Assembly: GCA_946699065.1 (NCBI GenBank)
Contig: CAMPDV010001457.1
Span: 44,347 to 108,346 of the forward strand
DNA from: Loxodes magnus
Lineage: Eukaryota > Ciliophora > Karyorelictea > Loxodida > Loxodidae
Direction: 5' to 3'
DNA: 64,000 nucleotides
Under the pieces are notes generated by a model that searched no databases, had not been told where the DNA came from, and was given only the letters and a program-made list of their open reading frames with translations. Position 1 is the stretch's first letter. Every line of letters starts with the position of its first letter. The position numbers were made by a program, and so were the translations under genes. Below are positions 35,637 to 47,417 of the stretch, piece after piece.

Positions 35637-38600
35637 TCATCACAATGAAATATCTTCGTCTTCTATTAGACTCTCATTTCTCTCCTCCGATGAAAACTAT
35701 TCGTCTTCACTTTGATTCTCACTCATCTCCTTCAATGAAAGATACCTGTCTTGCACTAGTCTCACATTCATCTACTCCATTGCCACTCCCTCAAAGTCAC
35801 ATTGGTGCACCACCAATCCACTCCTTCCCATCATCCTCTTTAACACATAATCACGATAATTCTTTGCTAACTCCCATATCTTTATTGTGCTATCACTACT
35901 TCCAGATATTAAATACTTAGATTCACTTGATAATACCAGAGAAGAAACCCAATTAGTATGACCCTCTAATGTTCTTATAAGCTCATATGTTTACATGTCC
36001 CATATCCTTATTGTTTTATCATAACTTCCAGATATTAAATACTTAGAGTCACTTGATAATATCAGAGAAGTAACATCAGAAGTATGACCCTTTAATGTTC
36101 TTATAACCTTGTATGTTTACATGTCCCATATCCTTATTGTTTTATCATCACTTCCTGATATTAAATACTTAGAGTCACTTGATAATATCAGAGATTCAAC
36201 AAAATCAGTATGACCCTCTAATGTTCTTATAAGCTCATATGTTTACATGTCCCATATCCTTATTGTTTCACTTCCAGATATTAAATACTTAGAGTCACTT
36301 GATAATACCAGAGAATCAACACGATCAGTATGACCCTTTAATGTTCTTATAAGCTCATATGTTTAAATGTCCCATATCCTTATTGTTGTATCATAACTTC
36401 CAGATATTAAATACTTAGAGTCACTTGATAATACCAGAGAATAAACATAATAAGTATGACCCTCTAATGTTCTTATAAGCTCATATGTCTACATGTCCCA
36501 TATCCTTATTGTTTTATCATCACTCCCCGATATTAAATACTTAGAGTCACTTGATAATACCAGAGAATTAACAGATTCAGTATGACCCTCTAATGTTCTT
36601 ATAAGCTCATATGTTTACATGTCCCATATCTTTATTGTTGCATCATAACTTCCAGATATTAAATACTTAGAGTCACTTGATAATACCAGAGAATAAACAA
36701 CAGAAGTATGTCTTTATAGAGGCTTAGTAAGATTATCTACCTACATATCCCATATCCTTATTGTTTTATCAACACTTCCCGATATTAAATACTTAGAGTT
36801 ACTTGATAATACCAGAGATTCAACAGAAGAAGTATGACCCTCTAATGTTCTTATAAGCTCATATGTTTACATGTCCCATATCCTTATTGTTTCACTTCCA
36901 GATATTAAATACTTAGAGTCACTTGATAATACCAGAGTTTTAACAGTATCAGTATGACCCTTTAATGTTCTTATAAGCTCATATGTTTACATGTCCCATA
37001 TCCTTATTGTTTAGTAACTTCCAGATATTAAATACTTAGAGTCACTTGATAATACCAAAGAATTAACACCAGAAGTATGACCCTTTAATGTTCTTATAAG
37101 CTCATATGTCTACATGTCCCATATCCTTATTGTTTTATCACGACTTCCAGATATTAAATACTTAGAGTCACTTGATAATACCAGAGAATTAACACCAGAA
37201 GTATGTCCATCTAATGTTCTTATAAGCTCATATGTTTACATGTCCCATATCCTTATTGTTCTATCACCACTTCCAGATATTAAATACTTAGAGTCACTTG
37301 ATAATACCAGAGAAGTAACACCATCAGTATGACCCTTTAATGTTCTTATAAGCTCATATGTTTACATGTCCCATATCCTTATTGTTTCACTTCCAGATAT
37401 TAAATACTTAGAGTCACTTGATAATACCAGAGTTTTAACAGTATCAGTATGACCCTTTAATGTTCTTATAAGCTCATATGTTTACATGTCCCATATCCTT
37501 ATTGTTTTATCATAACTTCCAGATATTAAATACTTAGAGTCACTTGATAATACCAAAGAATTAACACCAGAAGTATGACCCTTTAATGTTCTTATAAGCT
37601 CATATGTCTACATGTCCCATATCCTTATTGTTTTATCACGACTTCCAGATATTAAATACTTAGAGTCACTTGATAATACCAGAGAATTAACACCAGAAGT
37701 ATGTCCATCTAATGTTCTTATAAGCTCATATGTTTACATGTCCCATATCCTTATTGTTCTATCACCACTTCCAGATATTAAATACTTAGAGTCACTTGAT
37801 AATACCAGAGAAGTAACACCATCAGTATGACCCTTTAATGTTCTTATAAGCTCATATGTTTACATGTCCCATATCACTATTGTTTCATCATCACTCCCAG
37901 ATATTAAATACTTAGAGTCACTTGATAATACCAGAGAATTAACATCAGAAGTATGACCCTTTAATGTTCTTATAAGCTCATATGTTTACATGTCCCATAT
38001 CCTTATTGTTCTATCATCACTTCCAGATATTAAATACTTAGAGTCACTTGATAATACCAGAGAATTAACACAATCAGTATGTCCAGCTATGGTTGGCATT
38101 TAACCAAAATTAACCTAACTCATATTTGCACCATTGAATTTACAATTCCTCAACCAAGCTCCTCTAAAATTCACCCTTGATAAATTAGCACCACTCATAT
38201 CACAACCATCAAACACCGAATCACTCAAATCCGCCCCAGGTACTTAGATATTCTGAAGATCATTCATCTGCGAAAACTGATAATCCATCCAATTCAATAT
38301 TGTTATACAGTTAGCACCCACCGTTTATAAAGATTTATTGGATCTTGTCCACTTCACTATCTCCAATAAATTTTATTAAAACTAAACCGAACTATCAATC
38401 TCCCTTATAAACTACTAGATCTCCTTATTGTCCACTATCGAATATCTGTTTATTTCGTGAGCTTCTATTGAATTTATGCTATTTTGCAAATTTAAGACTA
38501 AATTTACTATATTCCTTGACACATAGTAATCCCTTATCGAAGCATGAATAAACTCAAACCTCTTTTAACCATTTTCCTCTTTTATCTATATCAAACATCC

Positions 38601-41291
38601 TATGTGGTTGGATTTATCAGTTATTTTCTTTATTCATTCTATATTTGTTTTTTCAAAGCCTTCCCAGGTTACCTAACCAGTTAATAATTACCATGATGCT
38701 TATATTTATATACCTTCAAAGATTTTTGGCTTTATCTCAATTTCTTAAGCTTCCTTTTGTTATTCTTATAATTTTCCTTTCGTTCTTTCATTTCATTGAT
38801 CTATAAAAATCTGATATATTTATGCCTTAGTTATTTACTTAAAATTTCCACATTTTAAATGCTTTATTATTACTTCCTCCCTTAAACAGATATTTATTAA
38901 AAAGGGGTTTTCTAATATTTCGATTAAACCAGGAATACCTTTAATAAAACCCATTACTTCTTCAATGGATTTCCATTTCGTAGGTTACTCTCTTTATGTT
39001 TAACTTTAAGTTTAGCTTTACTCTTAGCTTTGATTCTTCAATACTAGTTAAGCATAATTTTCTATTTACTAACTATTAAAAGGCTTAATGAATAATTCCT
39101 ATAACTCTTGCGTTTAAGCTTCTTCATTTTTGTAAGGTGAAAAATATTTTTAATAATCTTAAGCTTTTAAAGCATAGTTTATTCTACAAGTAATTATATA
39201 TTTTGCCTAAGGAAATTTCTACTTAAGTTTACTTGCTCCTATTATTGCTATATACTTTCCTATTTCATCATATGCGTCAAATAGGAATAAAATTTTTCTA
39301 AATATTAGTCTTTCATTAGTCTCAACGTTGTAATCTTTTAAAACGTTTTGCAAGAAATTATTATCGAATGTTTAAATTATTGGAAGATAAACATATACTA
39401 GCAAATATTCATGTTTTCTTGTTAAATAGTCCAAAGCTAACTTTTTCATAAATAAAGTCTTGCCTCCTCCTGAATTTCCCAGAAGCAACAAGCCTGTTTT
39501 CTGTTAATTATCCAAGAACTTTTACACTTCTTCCTCTAGGTCTTTCTACTCTTCAGAACTTGCACTAGGTGCACAGAGTAAACTTACATAGTATTCTAGT
39601 TTTTCTTAAATTTCCCCTTTTAAGGTATCTATCATTTATTCATAAATTTTGCTGTTAAGACCCTTAAGTGCAAGCCAATTTTGATCGATTGTTTAGTTAA
39701 AATTAGATAAATTTTCAGGTTTAGTTAATAATTCTATAATTACTTATTTTTCCTTAGTGTTTTATTTTATGTTATTTGTTTTTTTTATCACGATACTTTC
39801 CTTGGCTGCAATAGCTTCACTTATGTTATCGTTACTCAACTCTATTAGAGTTTTTAAAGCATAGTACCGTACTCTTCAGTCTTTATCATCACATAGCTAT
39901 TATAAGAAATCACATGAACTTTATTTTAGTTATGTACTGGTCTTAAAATTTTTAACTATGCTTTTAAGCAAAAAGCAAGCTCTAAATCTAATTTCGTTAG
40001 CTTCACCTTAAACAATTGCTTGGAAATCTGTGAAATCTTAAGGAAGATTTGTTTGATTTAAATTTAAGGATAGTGCTTCCAGATAACGAATTTTTAAATT
40101 TTTATTTTTGTGAATTATTTCGTAGAATTTATCTTTTCCTTTCATTAAAACGTTTTTAATAATAGTCATCGCTTCAGTATCTATAGCACCTACTCCAAAC
40201 GATAAGGCGACTATTCATTAAGCTACTTTTATAATTTTAAAAAAGATATCGAAGTAGTCCTTCTCTTCTATACTTGGTAAGTTCTCTAGAATCATTAGAC
40301 TACGTTCAAGAGCAAATTCTAGTTCTGGTCCTCCTAAAGCTTCCCTTTTTACCAAAATTAAACTTGCTTTAATTTTATTAATAAGGTTACCTTAAGTCTA
40401 ACTATCAATAACTGTCTTTTATTACTCATTCTTTTACAGTAGAATGTCCAATAACTCAGGTAAATATCTCACTATTTGCTCTTTTAAAAGCTAAGACCAA
40501 CCTTTGGCTATTTCATTAGATATGATATCAATAAATTAAATGCATAGTTCAAAAGGTTTATTAATATTTGAGAAGTTATTATCTTTGAATACTTAGAAAC
40601 CTTCCAGTATTTTTTCCATACTTTTCTCATTTAAGCCCTCTTACATAAGATTTAGTCCTTCTTAATAAATCTTTTACTCTTTAGTTGATATTATTTGATC
40701 AATTACTTCAGTTTATTAAGTTTTTTATTTTTCGTCAATTACTTCTTAACCTTTTACTTCTAGAGTGGGTTTAATTTTATTTTAATTGGATCTACAACAG
40801 CCTCCTCCTTTTAAACCCATGCTTAAATAGATCCCTTACTTTGCTTGTTCATAGTTTATTCTAGTTGCTTTCTTTGCAGGCTGAGATTATTTAAATAGAT
40901 ATAGTTTGTCGAATTTATTTGCAAGACCTTTAATATCATTTTAAAGTTTATTTTCCTTGAGAGAATAACTTTCAACCTCTTATTAATACAACAAGGAGAG
41001 ATTTTCCTAGAGTGTTTCATAACTCACCTTTAAGATGATTGGTTTATTTTCCTCATTGTTACACTCTTAGAGAACAGAGAAGCAATTTGAAATAGCTGAA
41101 TGTTGATTCTCAATTTTTCCGAGTGAAATTATTGCATTTTGCTCTTTTTGAGATAAAGAGTTTGTCTTGAAGGTTATAATCGCTCCAGGCACTCTAAGAT
41201 AGAAGCCTGCTTGAGACTAAAAGCTTGAACAGCTTCATAACTTAAGTTAACCGAAAATTTCGTATTTTGGTTTGAAACTCTCAGTTGACAT
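35637..41291 (-). CDS. HEAT-NACHT-pentapeptide-WD40 receptor (STAND family)
   Basis: ATG at 41291-41289 and two consecutive TGA codons at 35642-35637 are in the same frame. With TAA/TAG = Gln and TGA = Trp this gives 1,883 residues; I checked the frame at many points but did not translate every codon. An N-terminal region of unknown fold comes first (shared with paralogues 1 and 3). HEAT-like repeats follow (DDKDWRVRYYALKTLIEL, W472). The NACHT ATPase has P-loop GNSGGGKT (605-612), Walker B LFLFDAYDE (668-676), CRINYAL and IPGLIEILENPFLI. Next are pentapeptide repeats (about 1010-1065: GADLSDSVFDGC, MSGANLSRVNF), 18 WD40 repeats (about 1066-1800), and an acidic tail (QSEDEQFSSEERNESL). TGA encodes W19, W359, W472 and W833. 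STAND NTPases of this layout switch on ligand binding by the repeats and oligomerise through NACHT; role in defence or self-recognition is inferred. An alternative is a short intron near codon 18, but the open frame makes it unnecessary. Confidence 0.9.
35880..38090 (-). repeat. Array of 18 near-identical WD40 repeats
   Basis: Eighteen units of 120-126 bp, each reading GHTxxVxSLVLSSDSKYL then ISGSxDxTIRIWDMQTYEL and RTLKG/RTLEG/RTLDG. Most bases are identical, including third positions. Differences concentrate at the two residues after GHT, the residue after V and the residue before D in ISGSxD. Three units (at about 36274, 36893 and 37388) lack two codons in ISGS-ETIR. One unit near 36650-36760 has a different linker (QVDNLTKPLQRH). 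The last unit (near 35911) diverges after TIKIWE into the C-terminal tail. Confidence 0.92.
36890..37883 (-). repeat. Four-repeat block duplicated in tandem (about 498 bp)
   Basis: The block of four WD40 repeats beginning with the ETIR unit occurs twice with an offset of 495-498 bp. The 219 bp at 37114-37332 and 37612-37830 appear identical. One repeat differs by a short indel (TTTAGTAACTTCC at 37010, TTTTATCATAACTTCC at 37503). This is a very recent unequal exchange within the gene. Confidence 0.9.
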
Positions 41292-44200
41292 TTTATTTTA
41301 TTTCGTCAACCTTAATGAAGAAAAATGGCGAATAAGAATTTAAAAGAGTTAAAAGGAAAAAAGTTAAATTAGAGATTTGAAATTTCTATCTTAATGCTTG
41401 ATTAATCTTTCAATCGGCTATTCGTTTCGTCTTTCTATCGTTTCTATACCTCGACATTCTATCTCTAGTTCTTGTATTAATAGACAGAGATTAAGCATGC
41501 TTAGTCTTTTTTCTTTACCATTTTTAAATAACCTACAACCAAGCCAGTCTAAAATGACTGTAGCTCATCATAGCTTAATTTTAAGTAGGCATAATATAGA
41601 ATATTGATCCTAGCTTTTAATACCTCTGATGTCATTAAGAATATTAAGCTTTAAACTATATGCCTATTTTATTAGCATCTAGACACCTTTCTTCGACTAA
41701 GGCTATTTTAATTTTACTCTGAGGATCCTTTCTCAATTAGCACTCTTCGCTCACTTAATTTGACTAAATCTTTTCACTAAACCTTAATATTAGTACTTCT
41801 TTCTTTTAAGTCTTTCTTAAATTGCAGCTAAGGTGTAATATAGGCTACTCAAAATTAGGCTGATAAGAGAGGGGATTTGAAATAAGAGAATTAAGAAGAT
41901 AATATAGGTTTTTTAGGTGCAAGAGACTATAATATAGGACTTTATTTAAGAACAGCTAGAATCAATATTAGACATAATTAGTAACTTAAAAATGGATACC
42001 TTTAACTAAAGGATATATAACCTGGTTAACAAAGTTTAGTCATCTAATTAAGTCTCTATTTAGCTTTTATCAAATATATTATAAATTTAAGTATCCTAGA
42101 ATTACAGGAGTTGAGTAACTATATAATATCAGAGTTTTTTAAAGTAGGAATTTCTAGCTGATTATGGAGAAGAAAGATAAGAAATCTGAAAGAGATTTCA
42201 AGTAAATTAAAAGAAGTGAGTGAGATTCGATAGGCTTAAGAGAAATAAAGATATGAAGTTCACTAGAATCTAAGTCATTTTATCAAATAATAAATAACTA
42301 GAGAAGAAATTAATAAAGGATCTTAATCAAGAACATAAGTTATACCTAGCTACCAAAATATTCTTGTCGTTTCTCTTTATTATCAGTTCTTTTATAATCA
42401 GAAACAAGTAGAGAAGATTTTCTATAATAATTAAAAGTGGAATAGAAATGCTAGTCAGCAATATTATAGGATAGAGATATGTATTTTATTGAGTGAATTT
42501 GTTAACTTAAAGCGTATAAATTAAGACATTCACAAGAAGCTTAAGAAATAAATCTCATCTCATTTTAATTAAGCGTGAACTGATTGATCATACTTTAAGA
42601 TTCTCTAAGGCTTTAGAGTATCAGAAGACACAATTCCTAAATTATTAAATAAGATCCATTCAACTAAATTAAAGCTTAGAGATAAATTCATACAAGAGAA
42701 GAGTTAGTTGAATAAGATTTCATCTAAGGGGAAACAGGATAAAAAGGGCAGAGCTAGTAAGACATTAGCAAAATATTTAAAGAGTAGCTAAACTAAGCAA
42801 GAAATATATTATAAGCCAACTTTAGAAATATCGGTTTCTTTTATTTGTTCTCAATACTTAAAGAACTAAAACTTCGAAATTAGAGAATCCAACAAAAATT
42901 TAAAAGCTTGAGTTCTACGAAATTTCAATCTAGTAAAAACAAATATTCTTGGAAAAATAAATTTAAAATAAAAGCCATGATACAAGCATATCGACTTGCA
43001 GTTTTACTTAGAATGGAATATAAAGAAAAGATTCTAAGAAATCAGAATTTAGTATAAGTATATTCAAAGCTCAAAAAAGAAGATTTTAACAACTTTTAAC
43101 CATTTTGAATGAAGAAACTATCTGATTAGAGAGAAAAACATATAAATCAAATAAAAGCTTTCAAGGAAAGCATTACTACTGTAGTAGTGTTATATTAAAC
43201 TTATATTTGAATTGTATTTAAAGCTTATAAATTTTAATAATCTGATATAATTATATAAAGCAATGAATATTCAGACTCTATTTTAACAATATATTTATAG
43301 TTAGTAGAATACGAGATAATCTAATTAGATCTATTTAGATGATAGTATGAGTAATTAATTAGATTCTATAAATCTTAAAAATTAATTTCTAAAATAAACA
43401 TAATAGCCTTATTCACTATATCCTTACATTATCACATGGTCCACTCATATCTAGTCTATATGCTTTGCTTTATTAAACTTCATCTTACACTCATATCACG
43501 CTATTATTCAGTGCTAAGTGAAAAAATCCAAATTTAATCTCATTATTTAAGTGAATAATCTAAATTTTTCCTTTCTGTAAGAGAAAGCAGATACATTCCT
43601 ACCTTTATTAATGTTTCTACAAGCTATTAATAGAATTTTTTCATCTCCATTTAATAAACTCCTGAAATTCGCTTTCCCCTTAGTTAGATTTACTTACTTC
43701 TTTGATTTATCCTTAGAACCTTAAAACTTTGTCTCGAAACTAGTGGTTATTATATCTTATTTAATTTGAGGGTAGAAATAAAAATTCTGTTACTTGTAAA
43801 GAAACTTTAACTTGATGATTGAAACAAAAGCTTAAATCAAAATAAGACAAAATATTGGAAAGAATCCCATCCAAGGAAGATTGAAAATTATAAATTTGTT
43901 TAGTTTCAAAACCCCTGATAAGAAAACAGAGCTAGCTGTCTTCTAGCACTCACTACAGATATATAAAATAAAAGGAAATAATCAAATGGTTGAAGCATTT
44001 TAGCTATGTTAAGTGATTCAGCTTAAATAGATTAATGATAATTTAAAAGCTAAGAGGTTTTATCAGGTCTTAAATCTAAAGAGTAAGGAAGAAAACTGAT
44101 ATTGATGGATCTTGTTGTTGCTATAAAGAAATAAACTGGGATTAATTTTTGTTTCGATGTAAGAAATTTGAAGGCTAGCTGAATTAATTAAAAAAGGGTA

Positions 44201-44689
44201 GATTTAGCTTCATTTTGCAAAATCGGAGGTATACTTAAGTATAGGTGAGCGTCAGCAGGTTTTAGAGCACAAATTATTTTTTGATTAACTTATAAATAAC
44301 TAAAAGCGTAGAAAATTTAGATTAATCATTAATTAAGAATTTTTTTGATTTATGGCTTATTATAAATCAAGATGAATCGCTCTATCCATTTTTTATTTAT
44401 TTTAAATAGTTAAAATGATCTTTGACATAAAAGAAAGAGTCAAATAGCTTTATATATAAGATAGATTTAGTAAGCTAAGTCTGCAAAAGACTGAAGAGTA
44501 AACAAAGATTTAGTAGCTAAATTATGAGATGGTAAAATAAATAAGCCTAGTATATTCTAGCAACTTTGGAGCATAAAAAGGATAATCGAGGAAAAATAAT
44601 CTAGCATAATAATGGAGAAATAGGCTTTATCAGGTGAAAAAATATAAATGAGATAGCTTAGTTCGCTTATTAAGAGAAATGAAAAATTT
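41292..44689. other. No recognised gene
   Basis: The sequence upstream of the NACHT gene start is A+T-rich. A short hydrophobic frame at 41398-41607 is unconvincing. 42150-42900 and 43900-44250 have protein-like stretches with recoded stops (for example LIDHTLRFSKALEYQKTQF near 42570) that I cannot assign. Confidence 0.4.
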
Positions 44690-45584
44690 TACTCATTCTT
44701 ATAAATCAAAAAATCCAATAACTCAGGAGGATTTTGTACAAGCTATTCCTTTAAAAGCTAAGACCAGCCTTAATCATATTAATAAGATACTATTTCTTCA
44801 AATTGATTTATGAGCATAAAAGAACTTTTAGTTTGGTTAACTTATTTTCTGAATGGATTAAATTCTTTTTAAAGCTAATTCCATCTTTTAATTGCTTAAA
44901 CCTTCTTTTAAGATTTATAATCCTTCTTGATAAATCTTTTGCTCCTCAGTTAATAAAACTGGTTATTGAGGCTAAGTAGCATTTGCATTGCTTCCTTAAT
45001 TTGGGGTTAATTAAGCTCACTAAGAAGTTTAATCTTTTTTTATTAATATTTATTAATATTTTTGTACTTCGCACATCAACAGCTTCTTCTCTTCATTTTC
45101 ATACTTTTTTAAAATTCAAAGTTTTAGTTTCGCTTAATCAGCATAGCTCCTTAATAAGAAGTCATCTATAAGCTTTGTTTCAGATAATTGTTTCGCTTAT
45201 CTAAAACTCTTTAGCATCTAGTATTTCTGCGTTTCTCAGATAAGGATATTTTTGAATCAAGCGTTAACTTTCATTATCTTAATAGTAATGTAAAGCGGTT
45301 TCATCTGTTTATCCATGAATACACTCCTCCATTAGTAAAGGTAAATAATTTTACTCTTTAAGCCCATTAAAACTCGATTTGAGTATAAATCTACTTTATC
45401 CCTCAATCTTTTTGAGTATCTTTTAATCCTTAAAATTCGCGTCCATTTAAAATTGCTAGGCTAATCAGATTATAACATCATGAGATTTCAGAAATCCATA
45501 TAATTAGCTTTAAGACTGAAAACCATGACAGTTTCCAAGAACTTAACTGAAAACAAAGCAATATGAATTGCAATATTGAGCCAT
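44690..45584 (-). pseudogene. NACHT paralogue 3, N-terminal part only
   Basis: It starts MAQYCNSYCFVFSQVLG at ATG 45584 and runs through NFKDQKILKKIEG, LLMEECIHGQTDETALHYY and KYPYLRNAEILDAKEF. It then reads EEQKIYQEGL and GWSQLLKEQLVQNPPELLDFL, all with counterparts in paralogue 1 and most in the intact gene. Homology ends near 44690, before the HEAT and NACHT domains. At least one frame change occurs near 45170. Paralogues 1 and 3 are closer to each other at the N terminus than to the intact gene. Confidence 0.75.
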
Positions 45585-46997
45585 TTTATAATATTTTAAA
45601 AGTAGAAATTAGAATATCTAAGAATATAAAAGATTAAATAAAATGTCTATTATAACTAAATACTCTTTCTATTCATATTAGACACTCGTTATCTAAACCT
45701 ATAATAGACTACTAGATATACTACTATTTTATTTATTACTATCAACTAAGTTAACAGCAACTCATTTAAGATTAATTAGCTCTTTAAATACAACAAAAGT
45801 AATTTTAATTCACGCTGATGAACCATATCTAAATACTCCTAGTCAATATATATTTTTTTTCGTTTATTGTATAATTAGTTTGGTATAAGATACAATTAGA
45901 CTTTGAGATATTGCTTTGAATACCTTTATTTATACCTTCTGTTATTGTCCATGAAGACTAGAAATAGCTAAGAGAATTACTTATCGTTTTTGCATAAAAA
46001 AGAAAGAAAATAAGCTTGGCGATATGTAGCCTTACTTTTTATATTTGGTGTAAGAGTAGATATTTCAGCAAAACGAAAATTAAGTTATAAGCTATTAAAT
46101 TAATCAAAGAGATTATAAGATTCATGCAGAACTTAAATAAGATATAGAACAAATCTCACTAACTTCTTTATATAAAGAAGAAGGAAAAGAAGAACAAATA
46201 AATAAATAAGCTGTATTAATTAATTTAAATATAAACTAATTAAAAAATAAGAAACTAAGGATTATTAGTCCTTAGATAAGCTACTACTAGTAAATCTTTA
46301 ATTGCAAGTTTATAAGCAAATCTAGTAAAACAATAATAAATAAATTGATATAAGTAAATAAAGAATATTCAGATATCTCTTAAATTACTTCCAAGTAATT
46401 CTTATTTCAGATTTAAGTTAATTAATTAAAAGCTTTAGTTCCTTATTATTTTTTCATCTAAACTAGCATAAAAAGTTAATTATTTATAATACCTAGAAAA
46501 AATTATTGAGCAATAATAATCGAGACTAATATATACTTAAGGAATAAAAAATAAATTTAATGAAAAATTTAAAAATCTAAGAAATAAATCAAGTATGAGA
46601 CAGAGAAACAAAGACGTGAACATTTTTAAGCTATCTATCTTTCTTATAATTGTGCAAGATTTGGTGAAGTTATTCTCATTTCGGAATTACTAAAAAGATA
46701 AAAAGAAACAAAAAAGTCCTAATTAGACCTAAGATAACTTGGGTTTCTAAACTATTCATCAAAATTGAACATATAAGGATTTTATTAAACTCTAAGATTT
46801 AAAGAAAAATAGCTAGTTAAAGAAGGATACAAAGTATAATTATTAAAAACATCGATAATATGAGTAACTACGAAAATCTAACTTTTCATAATTAAATTCC
46901 AAGAATTCAGCAAAAATTTTTAAGACACATAAGGATTAGTTTCATCTTAAGGATTTTTTAGGAATTAAAGAAATAACAGAGTTTTAATATTTTTAAA
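45585..46997. other. A+T-rich, no recognised gene
   Basis: No supported feature was found upstream of paralogue 3 and before the ORF at 46998. Confidence 0.4.
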
Positions 46998-47417
46998 ATG
47001 GGTAAATTAAAAAATAAATCTAAAGAAGCTAAGGATAACTCTATAACACAAGTAAGGAGAATCTGAACAATCTCAAATTTGTACTAAAGTAGATACTCAA
47101 TTAAATAAACGCTAAAGTATACTGATGCTAACAACTTAGATATAGAATAAAAGGTAAAATATATAAATAAAATTGATCCTGAAATTTTGAGAAAGCAGTT
47201 ACAAGCTAAACTGCATGTACAAGTTGAAAATATTAAATATATAATAAATAGAAAAACTTCAAAATGTAATTTAAAGTAAGCATAAATTATATTTGACCTG
47301 AAAAGTCTTTATATGAACTTAATTTAGAAAGAGATTCCTTATTCCTCTAGAAGAGTTAAGAGATTAGTTGGACGAAACCAATATTCTAAATAAATATTTA
47401 TAGCAATATGTTAATGA
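46998..47417 (+). CDS. Unrecognised basic ORF
   Basis: ATG 46998 opens 139 codons to TGA 47415-47417 with TAA/TAG = Gln and one internal TGA as Trp. It is Lys/Ile/Gln-rich (KYINKIDPEILRKQLQAKL, then FDLKSLYMNLIQKEIPYSSR). The composition is less simple than the flanks, but no family is recognised. It could be a host gene, a pseudogene or part of a retroposon. Confidence that it is translated is low. Confidence 0.25.

Noticed and set aside
37114-37830. Two identical 72-residue plus-strand ORFs (MSHILIVLS...) as a duplicated small gene
   Set aside because: They are antisense shadows of the WD40 repeats read on the minus strand; the regular 126-bp period and IRIWDM words are on the other strand.
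35880-38090. CRISPR-like or satellite DNA interpretation of the regular direct repeats
   Set aside because: The period is about 126 bp with no short spacers, and the units translate cleanly as WD40 blades in one frame with the P-loop domain upstream.
41180-41291. A short intron near codon 18 of the NACHT gene (GTTAAC...TTTTAG)
   Set aside because: Removing it breaks the phase with the downstream frame, while reading TGA as Trp gives a continuous frame that aligns with paralogues 1 and 3.
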